A DNA stretch of 64,000 nucleotides from Streptomyces olivoverticillatus. GTDB lineage: Bacteria; Actinomycetota; Actinomycetes; Streptomycetales; Streptomycetaceae. Where the stretch lies: the NCBI RefSeq assembly GCF_014203555.1, contig NZ_JACHJH010000003.1:332899-396898 (forward strand), in the 5' to 3' direction. The notes beneath the pieces are model-generated. The model was not told the DNA's origin. It saw only the letters and a list, made by a program, of their open reading frames with translations, and did no database searches. Made by a program: the position numbers and the translations under genes. Position 1 is the stretch's first letter; each line of letters starts with the position of its first letter. Shown here piece by piece: positions 37,145-49,581 of the stretch.

Positions 37145-40036
37145 TCAGATGGCGGGAATGTCGTCGAAGTCGAATTCCATCTCGACGGTGTCGTGCCGTC
37201 CCGCGGTCACCTCCAGAGGGCACTCGGCCCAGATGACCTTGCCGCCGACGGTGTAGCGGGTGCCCCAGGACCGGGAGAGCTGGGCGACGAGGAACAGGCC
37301 GCGGCCGCCCTCGTCGGTGGTGGCCGCCAGGCGCAGGTGCGGAGCGGTGCTGCTGGCGTCGGAGACCTCGCAGGTCAGCGTGCGGTCGTAGAGCAGACGC
37401 ACCTGAATGGGGGCGGTGCCGTACCGGATGGCATTGGTGACCAGCTCGCTGAGCAGCAGCTCGGTGGCGAAGCCGATCTCGTCCAGCCCCCATTCGGCCA
37501 GCTGCCGGGTGACCGCGGCGCGGACGGTGGAGACGAGCGCCGGGTCGGCGGGCAGGTCCCAGGTCGCGATCCGGTGCGAGTCCAGGGTGTGGGTGCGGGC
37601 CACGAGCAGGGCGATGTCGTCGGCGGGGTGGTCGGGGACCATGGTGCGGACGACTTCCCGGCAGGTGTCCTCGGGCGGGCGGTTCGGGTGGGCCAGAGCG
37701 CGGGTCAGCTGCTCCAGGGTCGTATCGAAGTCGCGGTCGCGGTCTTCGATGAGCCCGTCGGTGTAGAGCACCAGCTGGCTGCCTTCGGGGAGGTGGAACT
37801 CGGCGGTCTCGAAGGGAAGGCCGCCCAGTCCGAGCGGCGGACCGGCGGGCAGGTCGGCGAAGGTGACCGTGCCGTCCGGGTGGACCAGCGCGGGCGGCGG
37901 GTGACCGGCCCGGGCCATGACGCACTGCTGCGAGGTGGGGTCGTAGATGGCGTACAGGCAGGTGGCGCCGATGATGCCGGTGCTGTCGGCGCCGGGTTCC
38001 TCGTTGCCCTCCTCCCGGTCGAGGCGTCCCACGAGGTTGTCGAGGTGGGTGAGGACCTCGTCCGGCGGGAGGTCGAGCTCGGCGAAGTTGCGTGCGGCGG
38101 TGCGCAGCCGGCCCATGGTGGCGGCCGCGTGCAGCCCGTGGCCGACCACGTCCCCGACGACGAGGGCGACGCGGGTGCTGGAGAGGGGGATGACGTCGAA
38201 CCAGTCCCCGCCGACCCCGGACTCGGCGGGCATGTAGCGGTGCGCGACCTCGACGGCGTTCTGCTCGGGGAAGCCGTGCGGCAGCAGACTGTGCTGCAGG
38301 GCGAGGACCATGCTGTGCTCGCGGGTGTAGCGGCGCGCGTTGTCGATGCAGATCGCGGCGCGCGTGGCGAGTTCCTGGGCCAGCGAACGGTCGTCGTCAC
38401 CGAAGGGGGCGGGGTCCCGTGAGCGGTAGAAGCTCGCGATGCCCAGGGCGATGCCCCGGGCGAGGAGCGGCACGCTGATCAGAGAGTGGACGCCGTGCTC
38501 GAGGATGCGCCGGGCGGCCGCGGGGTCCTGGGAGACCCAGCCCGCGGCGGTCCTCAGGTCGGGCTCCAGCACGGTCGTCCGGTGGGTCAGGCAGCGGAGC
38601 TGGGGTGTGGTCGGCTTGAGGTCGACCCGTGCGCCGGCGGGGTAGAAGGGGCAGTCCTGGCGGATGCCGTGGACCACCGTGCGGTGGAGGTCCTTGACGG
38701 GGTCGGTCGGTTCGTCGCCGCGCAGCACCGCCTCGGGGAGGTCGATGGTGACGAAGTCGGCCAGGCGCGGGACGGCCATCTCGGCGAGTTCGCGGGCGGT
38801 GCGGCTCACGTCCAGGGTGGTGCCGATGCGGGTGCTGGCCTCGGACAGCAGTTCCAGCCGGCGCCGGGCGGCCACGGCGTACTTTCCGACGCCCGGCTCG
38901 CCGACGAGCACGAGTCCGCTGGCCGCGTAGGAGGTGGCACCGGGCTCGCCGGCCGACGGGGCGACGGGGGTGAAGGTCTGCTGCGCGAGGAGGTCCTGGG
39001 GCTCGAGGGCTTCGCGGGAGAGGGCATCGGTGCTGACGGCCTGTGCGGCCATCGCTTCCAGAGAGACGGCTTCTTCCGCAGCGACCGCTTCGCCTCCTCC
39101 CAGGACCGCCTCGGCGGAGACGGCGAGGCGCTGATTCCGCGACGGGAGGACCGCCTCGATGACGACGCCTTCCACTCCGGAGGCGCTGGTCACCGGGCGG
39201 CTCAGCAGGGTGACCCGGCGGCCGCCGGGCAGGGACACCTCGACGGCGGCGCGCTGGGCCGTGGAGATCAGCTCGGTGGCCTTCTCCTTGAGGATCATCT
39301 GGTCACGCCAGTCCAGCCCGCTCGCGGCAAGCTCGCCCGGCTGCCCGTTGTCGGCCGCATCGCCGGCCGGTACGCGGCTCCTGGCGTCGAGGTACGCCTG
39401 CAACAGGGCACGCTCGCGCACCGAGTGCTGCTCCAGCAGCCGCCGTTCGATGGTGCCGGCCGCCCTGCGGATCACCGTGTCCAGCGCCGCATCCGCGTCC
39501 GCGGGCGGATAGCCGAGGCAGAGGACGCCCTCGATGCGCCCGTTGAGCAGGTCCCGCACGGGAATCGCCGAGCACGCGTTGGACTGCGAGCGTTCGGCGA
39601 AGTGCTCGGCGCCGTAGATGTGGATCAGGTGCCTCTCCGCGAGGGCCAGACCGATGCCGTTGGTCCCCCCGAACTTCTCGTGGAAGACGAAGCCGGGGAC
39701 GGTCTGGATCTCGGGCAGGTGCCGGACCATGGAGGCTACGCCGAAGCGGCGTTGCAGGATTGCCCCGCGCTCGTCGGCCAGGGATATGTTCACGTTCTTG
39801 CCCGCGAACATGGCCTGCAGCCGGTTCAGTACGGGTCCGGCCGCGCGGACCAGGCGGCCGTCCAGGTCGAGGTCCTGGGTGTAAGGGAGCTCGCAGCCTT
39901 CCGGGGAGAGCCCCAGCGACTGGGAGCGCTGCCACGAACTGAGGATCGGGCTGCGCACGGCCCCCTCCACCGACGCGCCGCGAAGGAACTGATCACGGGC
40001 GAGTACGGGGCCGATGTCGTCCGCCGCGAGCCCCAT
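37145..40036 (-). CDS. Chimeric sensor phosphatase: AcoR-like sensor, GAF, PP2C (SpoIIE) and HATPase domains
   Basis: Protein of ~963 residues. The N-terminus is like AcoR/sigma-54 activators (SILSSWQRSQSLGLSPEG, then a GAF-like sensor with SLADERGAILQRRFG and FHEKFGGTNGIGLAL). An Ala/Glu-rich linker leads to GLVLVGEPGVGKYAV (~383), a P-loop-like remnant without the rest of an AAA+ domain. A second GAF (VPRLADFVTIDLPEAV to SFYRSRDPAPFGDDD), a PP2C phosphatase (VGGDWFDVIPL, LVVGDVVGHGLHAAA, VLYTDGLIEDRD, DDIALLVARTH) and an RsbW-like ATPase (LLLSELVTNAIRYG, EGGRGLFLVAQLS) follow. Likely controls an anti-sigma cascade. ATG at 40036 has GAGGGAAG upstream; 40054 is the alternative. Confidence 0.85.
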   Translation of the reverse strand: MGLAADDIGPVLARDQFLRGASVEGAVRSPILSSWQRSQSLGLSPEGCELPYTQDLDLDGRLVRAAGPVLNRLQAMFAGKNVNISLADERGAILQRRFGVASMVRHLPEIQTVPGFVFHEKFGGTNGIGLALAERHLIHIYGAEHFAERSQSNACSAIPVRDLLNGRIEGVLCLGYPPADADAALDTVIRRAAGTIERRLLEQHSVRERALLQAYLDARSRVPAGDAADNGQPGELAASGLDWRDQMILKEKATELISTAQRAAVEVSLPGGRRVTLLSRPVTSASGVEGVVIEAVLPSRNQRLAVSAEAVLGGGEAVAAEEAVSLEAMAAQAVSTDALSREALEPQDLLAQQTFTPVAPSAGEPGATSYAASGLVLVGEPGVGKYAVAARRRLELLSEASTRIGTTLDVSRTARELAEMAVPRLADFVTIDLPEAVLRGDEPTDPVKDLHRTVVHGIRQDCPFYPAGARVDLKPTTPQLRCLTHRTTVLEPDLRTAAGWVSQDPAAARRILEHGVHSLISVPLLARGIALGIASFYRSRDPAPFGDDDRSLAQELATRAAICIDNARRYTREHSMVLALQHSLLPHGFPEQNAVEVAHRYMPAESGVGGDWFDVIPLSSTRVALVVGDVVGHGLHAAATMGRLRTAARNFAELDLPPDEVLTHLDNLVGRLDREEGNEEPGADSTGIIGATCLYAIYDPTSQQCVMARAGHPPPALVHPDGTVTFADLPAGPPLGLGGLPFETAEFHLPEGSQLVLYTDGLIEDRDRDFDTTLEQLTRALAHPNRPPEDTCREVVRTMVPDHPADDIALLVARTHTLDSHRIATWDLPADPALVSTVRAAVTRQLAEWGLDEIGFATELLLSELVTNAIRYGTAPIQVRLLYDRTLTCEVSDASSTAPHLRLAATTDEGGRGLFLVAQLSRSWGTRYTVGGKVIWAECPLEVTAGRHDTVEMEFDFDDIPAI

Positions 40037-40182
40037 CCGGATCACTTCCCTCATCGGTACGCGGCCCTATGGCCACCCGTACGTCGAGCAGCTGCGCCGA
40101 TGTTCCATTTTAGAACTTTGCCGACATAACGGTAATGATTGCGGAGGGCGGCCCACCGCTACTGTCCGTGCCGGCCCGCCTC

Positions 40183-41136
40183 TTACAGGACCGCGATCGG
40201 ATTGACGGGCGAGCCCGTGCCGCCGGGGACGTTCAGGGGCGCGACCAGGAGCAGGAACGCGTAACGGCCGGCTTCGGCGCAGGCGGCGGAGAGCGCTTCG
40301 AGGTCGAGGTTGTCCAGCAGGGGCACCCCCATCGCCGCGATGGCGAGCGTATGGACGGGGGAGTGCAGGCCCTCGACGGGCGAGGGCCGTACGTCGCTGT
40401 CGCCGTCGCTGCCGAGCAGGGCGATGCCGCGCTCGGCGAGCAGGGGCATGGCCTCCACATGCAAGCCCGCACTGGCCGCGTCCAGGTCCCAGGCGCCCAC
40501 CTCCCGGCGGCGGCGGAAGCGGCCGGTGCGCAGCAGCACCGCGTCGCCCTCGCCGGTCTCCACGCCGAGTGCGGTCTCGGCGGCCAGGATGTCCGCGGCG
40601 TGCACGGCCTGTCCGGGCTCCAGCCAGGTCGTGCCCGAAGCGGCGGGCAGGTCGAGGAGCACTCCCCTGGTCACCAGGGAGCCGAGTGCCGCGACGTCGC
40701 CGAAGCGGGTGCCTGCAGCCCCGACGAGCTCCCGTGCCGTACCGCCGCCGTAGAACCGGCCGCGGTAGGCGATGTGGGAGAGCGCGTCCAGATGGCTGAC
40801 GGCTTTGCCGTGGTAGTCGGCGCCGATGAAGTCCTTGTGGGCGGAGGGCTCGGGCGCTACGACGTCGCCGAGGTCGGACATGTAGTGCAGGGCGGGGTTG
40901 CCGTTGTCCGGTCCGGGTGTGGTGTCCCACGGCCGTGCCATGGGCACGACTGTCCCGGACCGGACCAGGGCGGCGGCCCGCCCCACATGGTCCGCGGTCA
41001 CCCGGTTCCAGGCCCCTCGGCCTTCGGGCGCCCAGCGGCCCCAGGTCCGGACCGTCTCGAAGAGAGCGTCGAACTCCCGGCGGGAGACGTGCGGCCCGTT
41101 CGGCGCATCGGTGGGGTTGCTGCTCATATGCGACAT
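40183..41136 (-). CDS. Cyclase family protein (kynurenine-formamidase-like)
   Basis: Metal-dependent hydrolase/cyclase family protein of 317 residues. The zinc motif usually HxGTHxDxPxH appears as DYHGKAVSHLDALSH (~105), with a later GDAVLLRTGRFRRR and GLHSPVHTLAIAAMGVPLLDN. Members include arylformamidase, isatin hydrolase and polyketide-related enzymes; the long N-terminus resembles the actinobacterial isatin-hydrolase-like group. Monocistronic; a weak stem lies upstream near 41180. Confidence 0.85.
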   Translation of the reverse strand: MSHMSSNPTDAPNGPHVSRREFDALFETVRTWGRWAPEGRGAWNRVTADHVGRAAALVRSGTVVPMARPWDTTPGPDNGNPALHYMSDLGDVVAPEPSAHKDFIGADYHGKAVSHLDALSHIAYRGRFYGGGTARELVGAAGTRFGDVAALGSLVTRGVLLDLPAASGTTWLEPGQAVHAADILAAETALGVETGEGDAVLLRTGRFRRRREVGAWDLDAASAGLHVEAMPLLAERGIALLGSDGDSDVRPSPVEGLHSPVHTLAIAAMGVPLLDNLDLEALSAACAEAGRYAFLLLVAPLNVPGGTGSPVNPIAVL

Positions 41137-41172
41137 GATGAGCCGTCGGCCGCCGGATACGGGGGTTCGGCA

Positions 41173-41188
41173 GGCCGGTCTCCCGGCC
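41173..41188 (-). terminator. Short GC hairpin after the HD gene
   Basis: GGCCGG and CCGGCC (6-bp perfect stem, 4-base loop), 16 bases beyond the HD-gene stop. Weak candidate terminator. Confidence 0.35.
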
Positions 41189-41203
41189 GGTCGGTGCAGG
41201 TAG

Positions 41204-41839
41204 TCAGGCGGACGGCCGGGATGCGGCCGGGGAGGCCTCGGGCAGCAGCCCTTGGGCCACCGCGGCGTCCCTGACTTCCCGGTACAGGGCGGTGAGGGTC
41301 TCGCTCACCTCGACGCGGGGCAGCTGGAGGCGGTCCAGCGCCTGTGCGTCCGCGCCGACGTCCTGCCAGCCCTGCCCGGTGAGGAGCCGCATGAGGGCCG
41401 GATTGAGCCGGTCCACTGCCCGTACGAGCCGGGCTTCGGGCGTCGCCCCGGCCTCGTGCTCGTGCCACAGGGCGAGGAACTCGGCACCCAGTTCTCCCGG
41501 GAGCGACGAGAACCGGCGTTGGGCGACCTCTTCCTCTATGCGAGCCTTTTCATTCGTGTGCTGTGCACTGTGCTGAGTGGTCCATGCCGACGGGTCCCCC
41601 GCCTCGATTTCCACGAGATCGTGCATCAGGCACATCTTGAGCATCTTCTCCAGGTTGAGGGTGTGCCCGAATTCCCGCTCGAACTCCCGGTGCAGGATCC
41701 AGCTGATCAGTGCCAGATGCCAAGAATGCTCGGCCACGCTCTCCTTTCGTTCGGTGGTTGCGTTGTTGTGCCGCTCGACTTCCCGAAGCCGGGCGGAAAA
41801 GGCGATGAAGTCGAAAACTTCCCGAAGTTCGTCGTGCAT
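41204..41839 (-). CDS. HD-domain phosphohydrolase (YfbR-like)
   Basis: Protein of 211 residues. HD-superfamily metal ligands are seen as SVAEHSWHLALIS (~38) and LMHDLVEIEAGD (~72), with Asp in VRAVDRLNPALM (~140). This is the arrangement of YfbR-like 5'-deoxynucleotidases. ATG at 41839 is preceded by AAGGGTG; a GTG three codons earlier has no spacing for its site. Divergent from the unknown-SufS-SufU operon across a less GC-rich 230-base region, hinting at related function. Confidence 0.85.
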   Translation of the reverse strand: MHDELREVFDFIAFSARLREVERHNNATTERKESVAEHSWHLALISWILHREFEREFGHTLNLEKMLKMCLMHDLVEIEAGDPSAWTTQHSAQHTNEKARIEEEVAQRRFSSLPGELGAEFLALWHEHEAGATPEARLVRAVDRLNPALMRLLTGQGWQDVGADAQALDRLQLPRVEVSETLTALYREVRDAAVAQGLLPEASPAASRPSA

Positions 41840-42071
41840 GCCGTTCACCCTTCTTGCCCCGTTTGTTCATCCTGCCGGGGGCTGCCCTGGTCGCGACGGA
41901 CTCTAGCATCGGCGATCGGTCGACCAACTTTTTCAGCCACATTTCAGACCGCGATGGCCTGACGAAAGGCCACCGACCAGCAGTGACTACTGACTGAAAA
42001 GCGATCGGCTGTTTCCGGCTTGTTTTGATTATGGTTCTTGCGTATGCCATTGGCCGACGAAAGGAATTCTC

Positions 42072-44727
<2,656 letters not shown>

Positions 44728-45458
44728 TCGTCGGCGGAGCGGCCGGAACGGACGACGGACGCGGGTGCTGCGCGCGCTCGGCAGCACTGGCGTACGCGAA
44801 CCAGGGGAGGAAGAACTGGGTGGTCGGGCCGACCGCGAGTGCGTAGAGCACGGTGCCGAGGCCCGCCGTCCCGCCGAGCAGCCAGCCCACCGTGAGCACC
44901 GTGAGTTCGATCAGCGTGCGAACGAGCCGGATGGAGCGCCCGGTCACGGCGGACGCGCCCGTCATCAGCCCGTCCCGCGGCCCGGGTCCGAAACGCGCGC
45001 CGACGTAGACGGCACCGGCCAGTCCGTTGAGAACGACCCCGCCGACGAGCAGGCCGGCCCGGACGGGCAGCCCGAGGTGCTCGGGGAGGAGCAGGAAGCC
45101 GAGGTCGGACGCGCACGCCAGGACGACGACGTTCGCGACGGTGCCGAATCTCGGCACTTGCTTGAGAGGTATCCACAGCAGGAGCACGAGCACACCGACG
45201 ACCGCGCTGATCGTGCCGAAACTCAGGGACGTGTGGCGCTCCACCCCCTCGTACAGCACGCTCCAAGGGCTGACGCCCAGCGCGGCCCGGACCATCACCG
45301 AGAGGCTGAACCCGTAGAGGGCGAGGCCGGCGAACAGCTGAGGGAGTCTGCGCAGCGGCCGTTCGGCGAGGCGGACGTAGGTGAGGGCAGGTTGCATGCT
45401 GTTCGCCTCCGCGAGGTGTTCGTCTTCCTTCAAGACCAATGAGGCGAGTCTGTAGAGT

Positions 45459-45484
45459 GATTGGCCTGAACAACATGGCCAATC
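45459..45484. promoter_or_regulatory. Inverted repeat at the MocR promoter, likely operator
   Basis: Perfect 8-bp inverted repeat GATTGGCC (45459-45466) and GGCCAATC (45477-45484) with a 10-base spacer, just after a TAGAGT -10-like hexamer, in the yczE/mocR divergent gap. A further GACCAAT lies at 45434. Likely MocR autoregulatory site. Confidence 0.55.
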
Positions 45485-45501
45485 CCGGGGGAATGGTTGG
45501 T

Positions 45502-47019
45502 ATGGCTCTGCCCGACTCTTCGGCCGGCTCTTTGGCCGACTCGCATCCGCTTCGGCCTTCGGCGGGAAGGGAACGCAGCGACCGGGCACTGGGCAGCCGC
45601 CAGCTCGCCGCCATGCTGCCCGACCTCGCCGGAGCACGCCCCGCCTACCGGCACGTGGCCCAGGCGATCGGCGCGCTGATCCTGGACGGACGGATCGCGC
45701 TGCACGTCCGGCTCCCCGCCGAGCGGGAACTGGCCACCGCCCTCGACGCCAGCAGGGCCACCGTCACCGCCGTCTACGACCTGCTGCGCGAGCAAGGGTT
45801 CGCACGCAGCCGCCAGGGCGCCGGCACATGGACCGACCTGCCGGAGGGCCGCAGCCCCCGCCGCGTCACCCGGCTCCTCGGCCCCGAGGACACCGTGATC
45901 GACCTGGCCCGCGCCGCCCCCGGACTGCCCGGACAGGCGCTCACCGACGCCCTCGCTCACATCGCTCCCCAGCTCGCGGAGCACGCGCACACTCCCGGCT
46001 ACCACCCCTACGGCCTGCCCGAGCTGCGCGCCGCCATCGCCGAGCGCTTCACCCGGCGCGGCCTGGCCACCGTGCCCGAACAGATCCTGGTGACCTCCGG
46101 CGCCCAGCACGCCCTCACCCTGGCCATGGGGCTGCTGTGCCGGCCCGGCGACCGCGTCATGACCGAGAACCCGTCCTACCCGAACGCCCTGGAAGCCATG
46201 CGCCGGGCCGGGCTGCGCACCGTGCCGGTCCCCGTGACCGACACCGGCTGGGACATCGAGGTCATCGAATCGACCCTGCGGCAGGCCGTTCCCCGACTCG
46301 CCTACCTGATCCCCGACTTCCACAACCCGACCGGTTGCCTCATGCCCCGGCAGCAGCGCGTCCGCCTGCTGCGCGCCGCGCAGAGCTCCGGCACCTGGCT
46401 GGTCGTCGACGAGACGCTGGCCGACCTGGCACTCGACGTCCCCCGCCCGGAGCCCCTCGCCTCCCACGCCACACCCGGTGGAGCCGGCCAGGTCATCACC
46501 ATCGGCTCGATGAGCAAGACCCACTGGGCAGGGCTGCGCATCGGCTGGCTGCGCGCCCCGGCGCGCCTGGTCACCGAACTCGCCGGCCAGCGGGTCGCCA
46601 CGGACATGGGCGGCTCGGTCCTGGACCAGCTGCTGGCCCTGACCCTGCTGGCCCAGGCGGGGGAACTGCTGCCGAACCGCCTGGACCAACTGCGCGAGCA
46701 ACGCGCCGCCCTCGCCGCCGCCTTGGCCGAACACCTCCCGCAGTGGAGCCGGCAACTGCCGCCCGGCGGCCTGTCACTCTGGGTCGACCTCGGTGAGCCC
46801 ATCGCCTCGGCGCTCGCCGAACGGGCACTGGACTACGGGGTGCGGATCGAGGGCGGCGCCTACTTCGCCACCGACCCGGGCATTTTCGAACAGCGCCTCC
46901 GCATCCCCTACACCCTGCCTCCGGACACCCTCCGCGAGGCCGTGCGCCGTATGGCCAGGGCCCTCGCGGACGGGCCCGCGCTGGCATCCGCTGCCCGGCG
47001 ATCGCATTGGGTCGCCTGA
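45502..47019 (+). CDS. MocR-family transcriptional regulator (GntR HTH plus aminotransferase domain)
   Basis: Protein of 505 residues from the ATG with GGGGGA about nine bases upstream; earlier ATGs at 45475 and 45493 are possible. The N-terminus has a GntR winged helix (ILDGRIALHVRLPAERELA, SRATVTAVYDLLREQGF). The rest is a type-I aminotransferase-like fold with PLP Lys in GSMSKTHWAGLRIGW (~340), YLIPDFHNPTG and VVDETLADL. MocR proteins sense PLP or amino-acid derivatives and regulate a neighbouring gene, here the divergent yczE-like one. Confidence 0.9.
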   Translation: MALPDSSAGSLADSHPLRPSAGRERSDRALGSRQLAAMLPDLAGARPAYRHVAQAIGALILDGRIALHVRLPAERELATALDASRATVTAVYDLLREQGFARSRQGAGTWTDLPEGRSPRRVTRLLGPEDTVIDLARAAPGLPGQALTDALAHIAPQLAEHAHTPGYHPYGLPELRAAIAERFTRRGLATVPEQILVTSGAQHALTLAMGLLCRPGDRVMTENPSYPNALEAMRRAGLRTVPVPVTDTGWDIEVIESTLRQAVPRLAYLIPDFHNPTGCLMPRQQRVRLLRAAQSSGTWLVVDETLADLALDVPRPEPLASHATPGGAGQVITIGSMSKTHWAGLRIGWLRAPARLVTELAGQRVATDMGGSVLDQLLALTLLAQAGELLPNRLDQLREQRAALAAALAEHLPQWSRQLPPGGLSLWVDLGEPIASALAERALDYGVRIEGGAYFATDPGIFEQRLRIPYTLPPDTLREAVRRMARALADGPALASAARRSHWVA

Positions 47020-47148
47020 GTGAGCGCGAGCACCAGGTGGATGTCCGGTTCTCGGCTGTGGAGGAGAGGTGAAGGGCGTACAGAATGCGCCCAGTCACCT
47101 ACCAACGCCGGCGCCGGAAATCCGCTCATCCACCTGGGAGGTTCCGCC

Positions 47149-47682
47149 ATGCGCTCCGTCACGTTCGCTCCGCTGGCCGGTGCGGCCGTCCTGGCCGCGT
47201 CCGTGCTCCTTGCCGCCCCCGATGCCGCGCACGCCGCGCCTCCCGCCACTCACCCCGGGCTGACCTGGGCGAAGCTGGCCGACGGACCCGACGGCAGTGT
47301 GCAGGTCGGCAGTGGCGCCTCGAGCAACCCGTACCAAGGCGACACCCCGGCGAGCGCCAGCCTGCCCGTACTCTGCCTGAAGGCCGACGGCAGCCCCGTG
47401 CCCGACGGGATCACCCCGGGCTTCTACGCGGGCTGGGCGCAGGGCACCGTCGCCGCCAGCAGACCCGTCCGCGGCTCGCGCCTCAACAGCCGCAATGCCG
47501 CGGACAGCGTCTGCCAGGCGGAATTCGGCGCGGGTTGGCGGATGGCCGAATTCCACGACGGCCACTACGGTCCGGACCTCAATGCGACCGGCGGCTGGAC
47601 CTTCTGGGCGTACGGCACCCTGCCCGCGAACACCCGCATGTGGACCGCCATCAACGATCAGCGCGCCAACCCCTGGGACTGA
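47149..47682 (+). CDS. Secreted hypothetical protein
   Basis: Protein of 177 residues, ATG seven bases after GGGAGG. Signal peptide LAGAAVLAASVLLAAPDAAHA. The mature part has two Cys (VLCLKADG, SVCQAEFGAGW) and a C-terminal region rich in Trp, Tyr and Gly (WTFWAYGTLPANTRMW) recalling lectin-like or fibrinogen-like small domains. No family is recognised with confidence. Convergent with the MetE-like gene, 19 bases apart. Confidence 0.75.
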   Translation: MRSVTFAPLAGAAVLAASVLLAAPDAAHAAPPATHPGLTWAKLADGPDGSVQVGSGASSNPYQGDTPASASLPVLCLKADGSPVPDGITPGFYAGWAQGTVAASRPVRGSRLNSRNAADSVCQAEFGAGWRMAEFHDGHYGPDLNATGGWTFWAYGTLPANTRMWTAINDQRANPWD

Positions 47683-47701
47683 CAAGCCTCGGGCGATCGC
47701 T

Positions 47702-48787
47702 TCACGGACCTGGCGAAAGCATGCCGGCGGCCAGGGCTGTGCCCTCGATCCGGGCGCGGATCTTGGCGAAGGCGGTCTCGCGGGAGGTGGAGGTGTCGTC
47801 GGCGAAGGGCGAGAAGCCGCAGTCGTCGCTGGTGCCCAGGCGGTCTGGGGGCAGGTGGCGGGCTGCGGCCAGGACCCGGTCGCGGACCTGCTCGGGGGTC
47901 TCCACGCGCGGGTCGATCGGGTCGGTCACCCCGATGAACACGCGGGCGCGGTCGGGCAGATGCTCGGCCAGGACGGCGAGGGCCTTCTCCGGTTCCGGCT
48001 CGCTCGCCAGCTGGACGTAGAAGACGCCGGCCTTGAGCTGCAGCAGCCTGGGCAGCAGCAGGGCGTAGTCCACGTCGAGGCTGTGGGTGGAGTCCTGGTC
48101 GCCGCCGGGGCAGGTGTGCACGCCGATCCTGGCCAGCTCCGCGGCGGAAAAGCGCTCCAGGACACGGTTGTTGAGCGTGATGAACTGCTCCAGCAGACCG
48201 CCGCTCGGGTCCAGCTTGAGCGCGAGGCGGGCCTCGGTGAAGTCGAGCTGCACGACATGCGCGCCGGCATCCAGGCAGCCGCGGATGTCGGCCTCGGTCT
48301 CGGCGGTGAGATCGTCGAGGAAGGCTTCGCGGGGATAGCCGTCGATGCCGTCCGGAGGGTAGAGCAGGCTGAGCGCCGAGGGGGCGATGACGGCCTGTTT
48401 GACGGGGACGCTCGCATGCTGCTGCGCGGCCGTCAGATAGCGCTCGGCATGCACTGCGTAGCGCATCGGTCCCGCCATGAGGCGGGGCAGCTGCCGCTGG
48501 TGTCCGTCGGCGAAGGGGATGACGACACCGTCGGCCGCCAGCCGGTCCAGACCCGCGAGGGGGTAGGTGGCGAAGCTGGGCTTGGACTGCTCGCCGTCGG
48601 TGACGACCGGCGAGCCGAGCGCCTCCAGGCGGTGGATGGTGTCGCGGATCGCGTGGTCCTGGGCGGCGGCGAGCTCGGCGTCGCCGATCCGGCCGGCGGC
48701 GTGGCCGACCATGGCCGCGAGCAGCTCGGCGGGGCGGGGGATACTGCCGATGGGTTCGGTGGGAATCACCGCGCGGTCCCGGCTCAC
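47702..48787 (-). CDS. Cobalamin-independent methionine synthase-like protein (MetE C-domain)
   Basis: Protein of 361 residues equal to the catalytic C-terminal barrel of MetE, without the N-terminal folate domain. Zinc-ligand motifs: GVHTCPGGD (His-x-Cys) and the late DDCGFSPF (Cys), with QLDFTEARLAL carrying Glu/Asp. Short archaeal and actinobacterial members use methylcobalamin-bound or other methyl donors, and some act outside methionine synthesis. Its GTG overlaps the stop of the upstream secreted-protein gene (GTGA). Confidence 0.85.
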   Translation of the reverse strand: MSRDRAVIPTEPIGSIPRPAELLAAMVGHAAGRIGDAELAAAQDHAIRDTIHRLEALGSPVVTDGEQSKPSFATYPLAGLDRLAADGVVIPFADGHQRQLPRLMAGPMRYAVHAERYLTAAQQHASVPVKQAVIAPSALSLLYPPDGIDGYPREAFLDDLTAETEADIRGCLDAGAHVVQLDFTEARLALKLDPSGGLLEQFITLNNRVLERFSAAELARIGVHTCPGGDQDSTHSLDVDYALLLPRLLQLKAGVFYVQLASEPEPEKALAVLAEHLPDRARVFIGVTDPIDPRVETPEQVRDRVLAAARHLPPDRLGTSDDCGFSPFADDTSTSRETAFAKIRARIEGTALAAGMLSPGP

Positions 48788-49341
48788 CGCTTGGCCTCCT
48801 TGATCTCCAGCCGCGCCTGACCGCTGTGCCCCTGGATACCGGAGAGGAGGCAGTCGGTGGGCAGCTGTTGGCGGGGCAGCGCGAGGAGCACGTCCCGCCG
48901 TACGGACTGGCCCTCGCCGCGCCCCTTGACGACCCGGCCCGACAGCATGACGTCGAGAATGCCGGCGACACGGAGGGTCGAGCCGCTGTCGTACGCGATC
49001 AACGACCGCTCGCCGTCGGCATACTTCACGAACTCCGTGATTCGGGGATTGCTCAAACCGTCACAGGACGCTGCCGGTGAGACCCCTTCCAGGAAGCCCA
49101 TGGCCGGTTCGCTCTTCCGGCCGGATGCGAAGGTGCACACGTACCCGGCCTTCGTGTGGACGCGGGTCTCGTGCGGCAAGAGCGTCAGGGGCGGGTCGTA
49201 CGTGCTCTCGCTGGCGCCCTCGCACACGATGCCTTCTCTGTGCTTTCCCTCGTCGGCCTGACCGGGTGGAGCCGTCAACCACGACGTGCCGACCAGGACC
49301 AGGGAGCTCAACGCCAAAGCCGTGCCACGCCTGCTGGCCAT
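48784..49341 (-). CDS. Secreted hypothetical protein
   Basis: Protein of 185 residues with ATG after GGAGGG and a signal peptide (RRGTALALSSLVLVGTSWLTAPPGQA, cleaved near residue 29). Four Cys residues (IVCEGAS, GYVCTF, ASCDGLS, DCLLSG) suggest two disulfides. It ends in a charged strand. No family recognised. Translationally coupled to the MetE-like gene, an odd pairing of secreted and cytoplasmic products. Confidence 0.75.
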   Translation of the reverse strand: MASRRGTALALSSLVLVGTSWLTAPPGQADEGKHREGIVCEGASESTYDPPLTLLPHETRVHTKAGYVCTFASGRKSEPAMGFLEGVSPAASCDGLSNPRITEFVKYADGERSLIAYDSGSTLRVAGILDVMLSGRVVKGRGEGQSVRRDVLLALPRQQLPTDCLLSGIQGHSGQARLEIKEAKR

Positions 49342-49581
49342 GCACCCTCCAGTGACCCGGATCCGCTACCGACCCCCTGGCTACCCCCGGGCTCCTCGCA
49401 CCACCCCGGCTCCTCGCAGTGCACCGGCCGCGCGCGCCCCGCGTGCGCGCGGGCCATGTGCCGCGCGCTCCACGTCACCGCGGCGCAAGCTGCTCATGCC
49501 GCCTTGAACACCGGGGCACCGGGTAGGGACGGCTGAGCGCAATCACCGCTTTCACGACCAGACTTGACAGAAGGGGATCTG

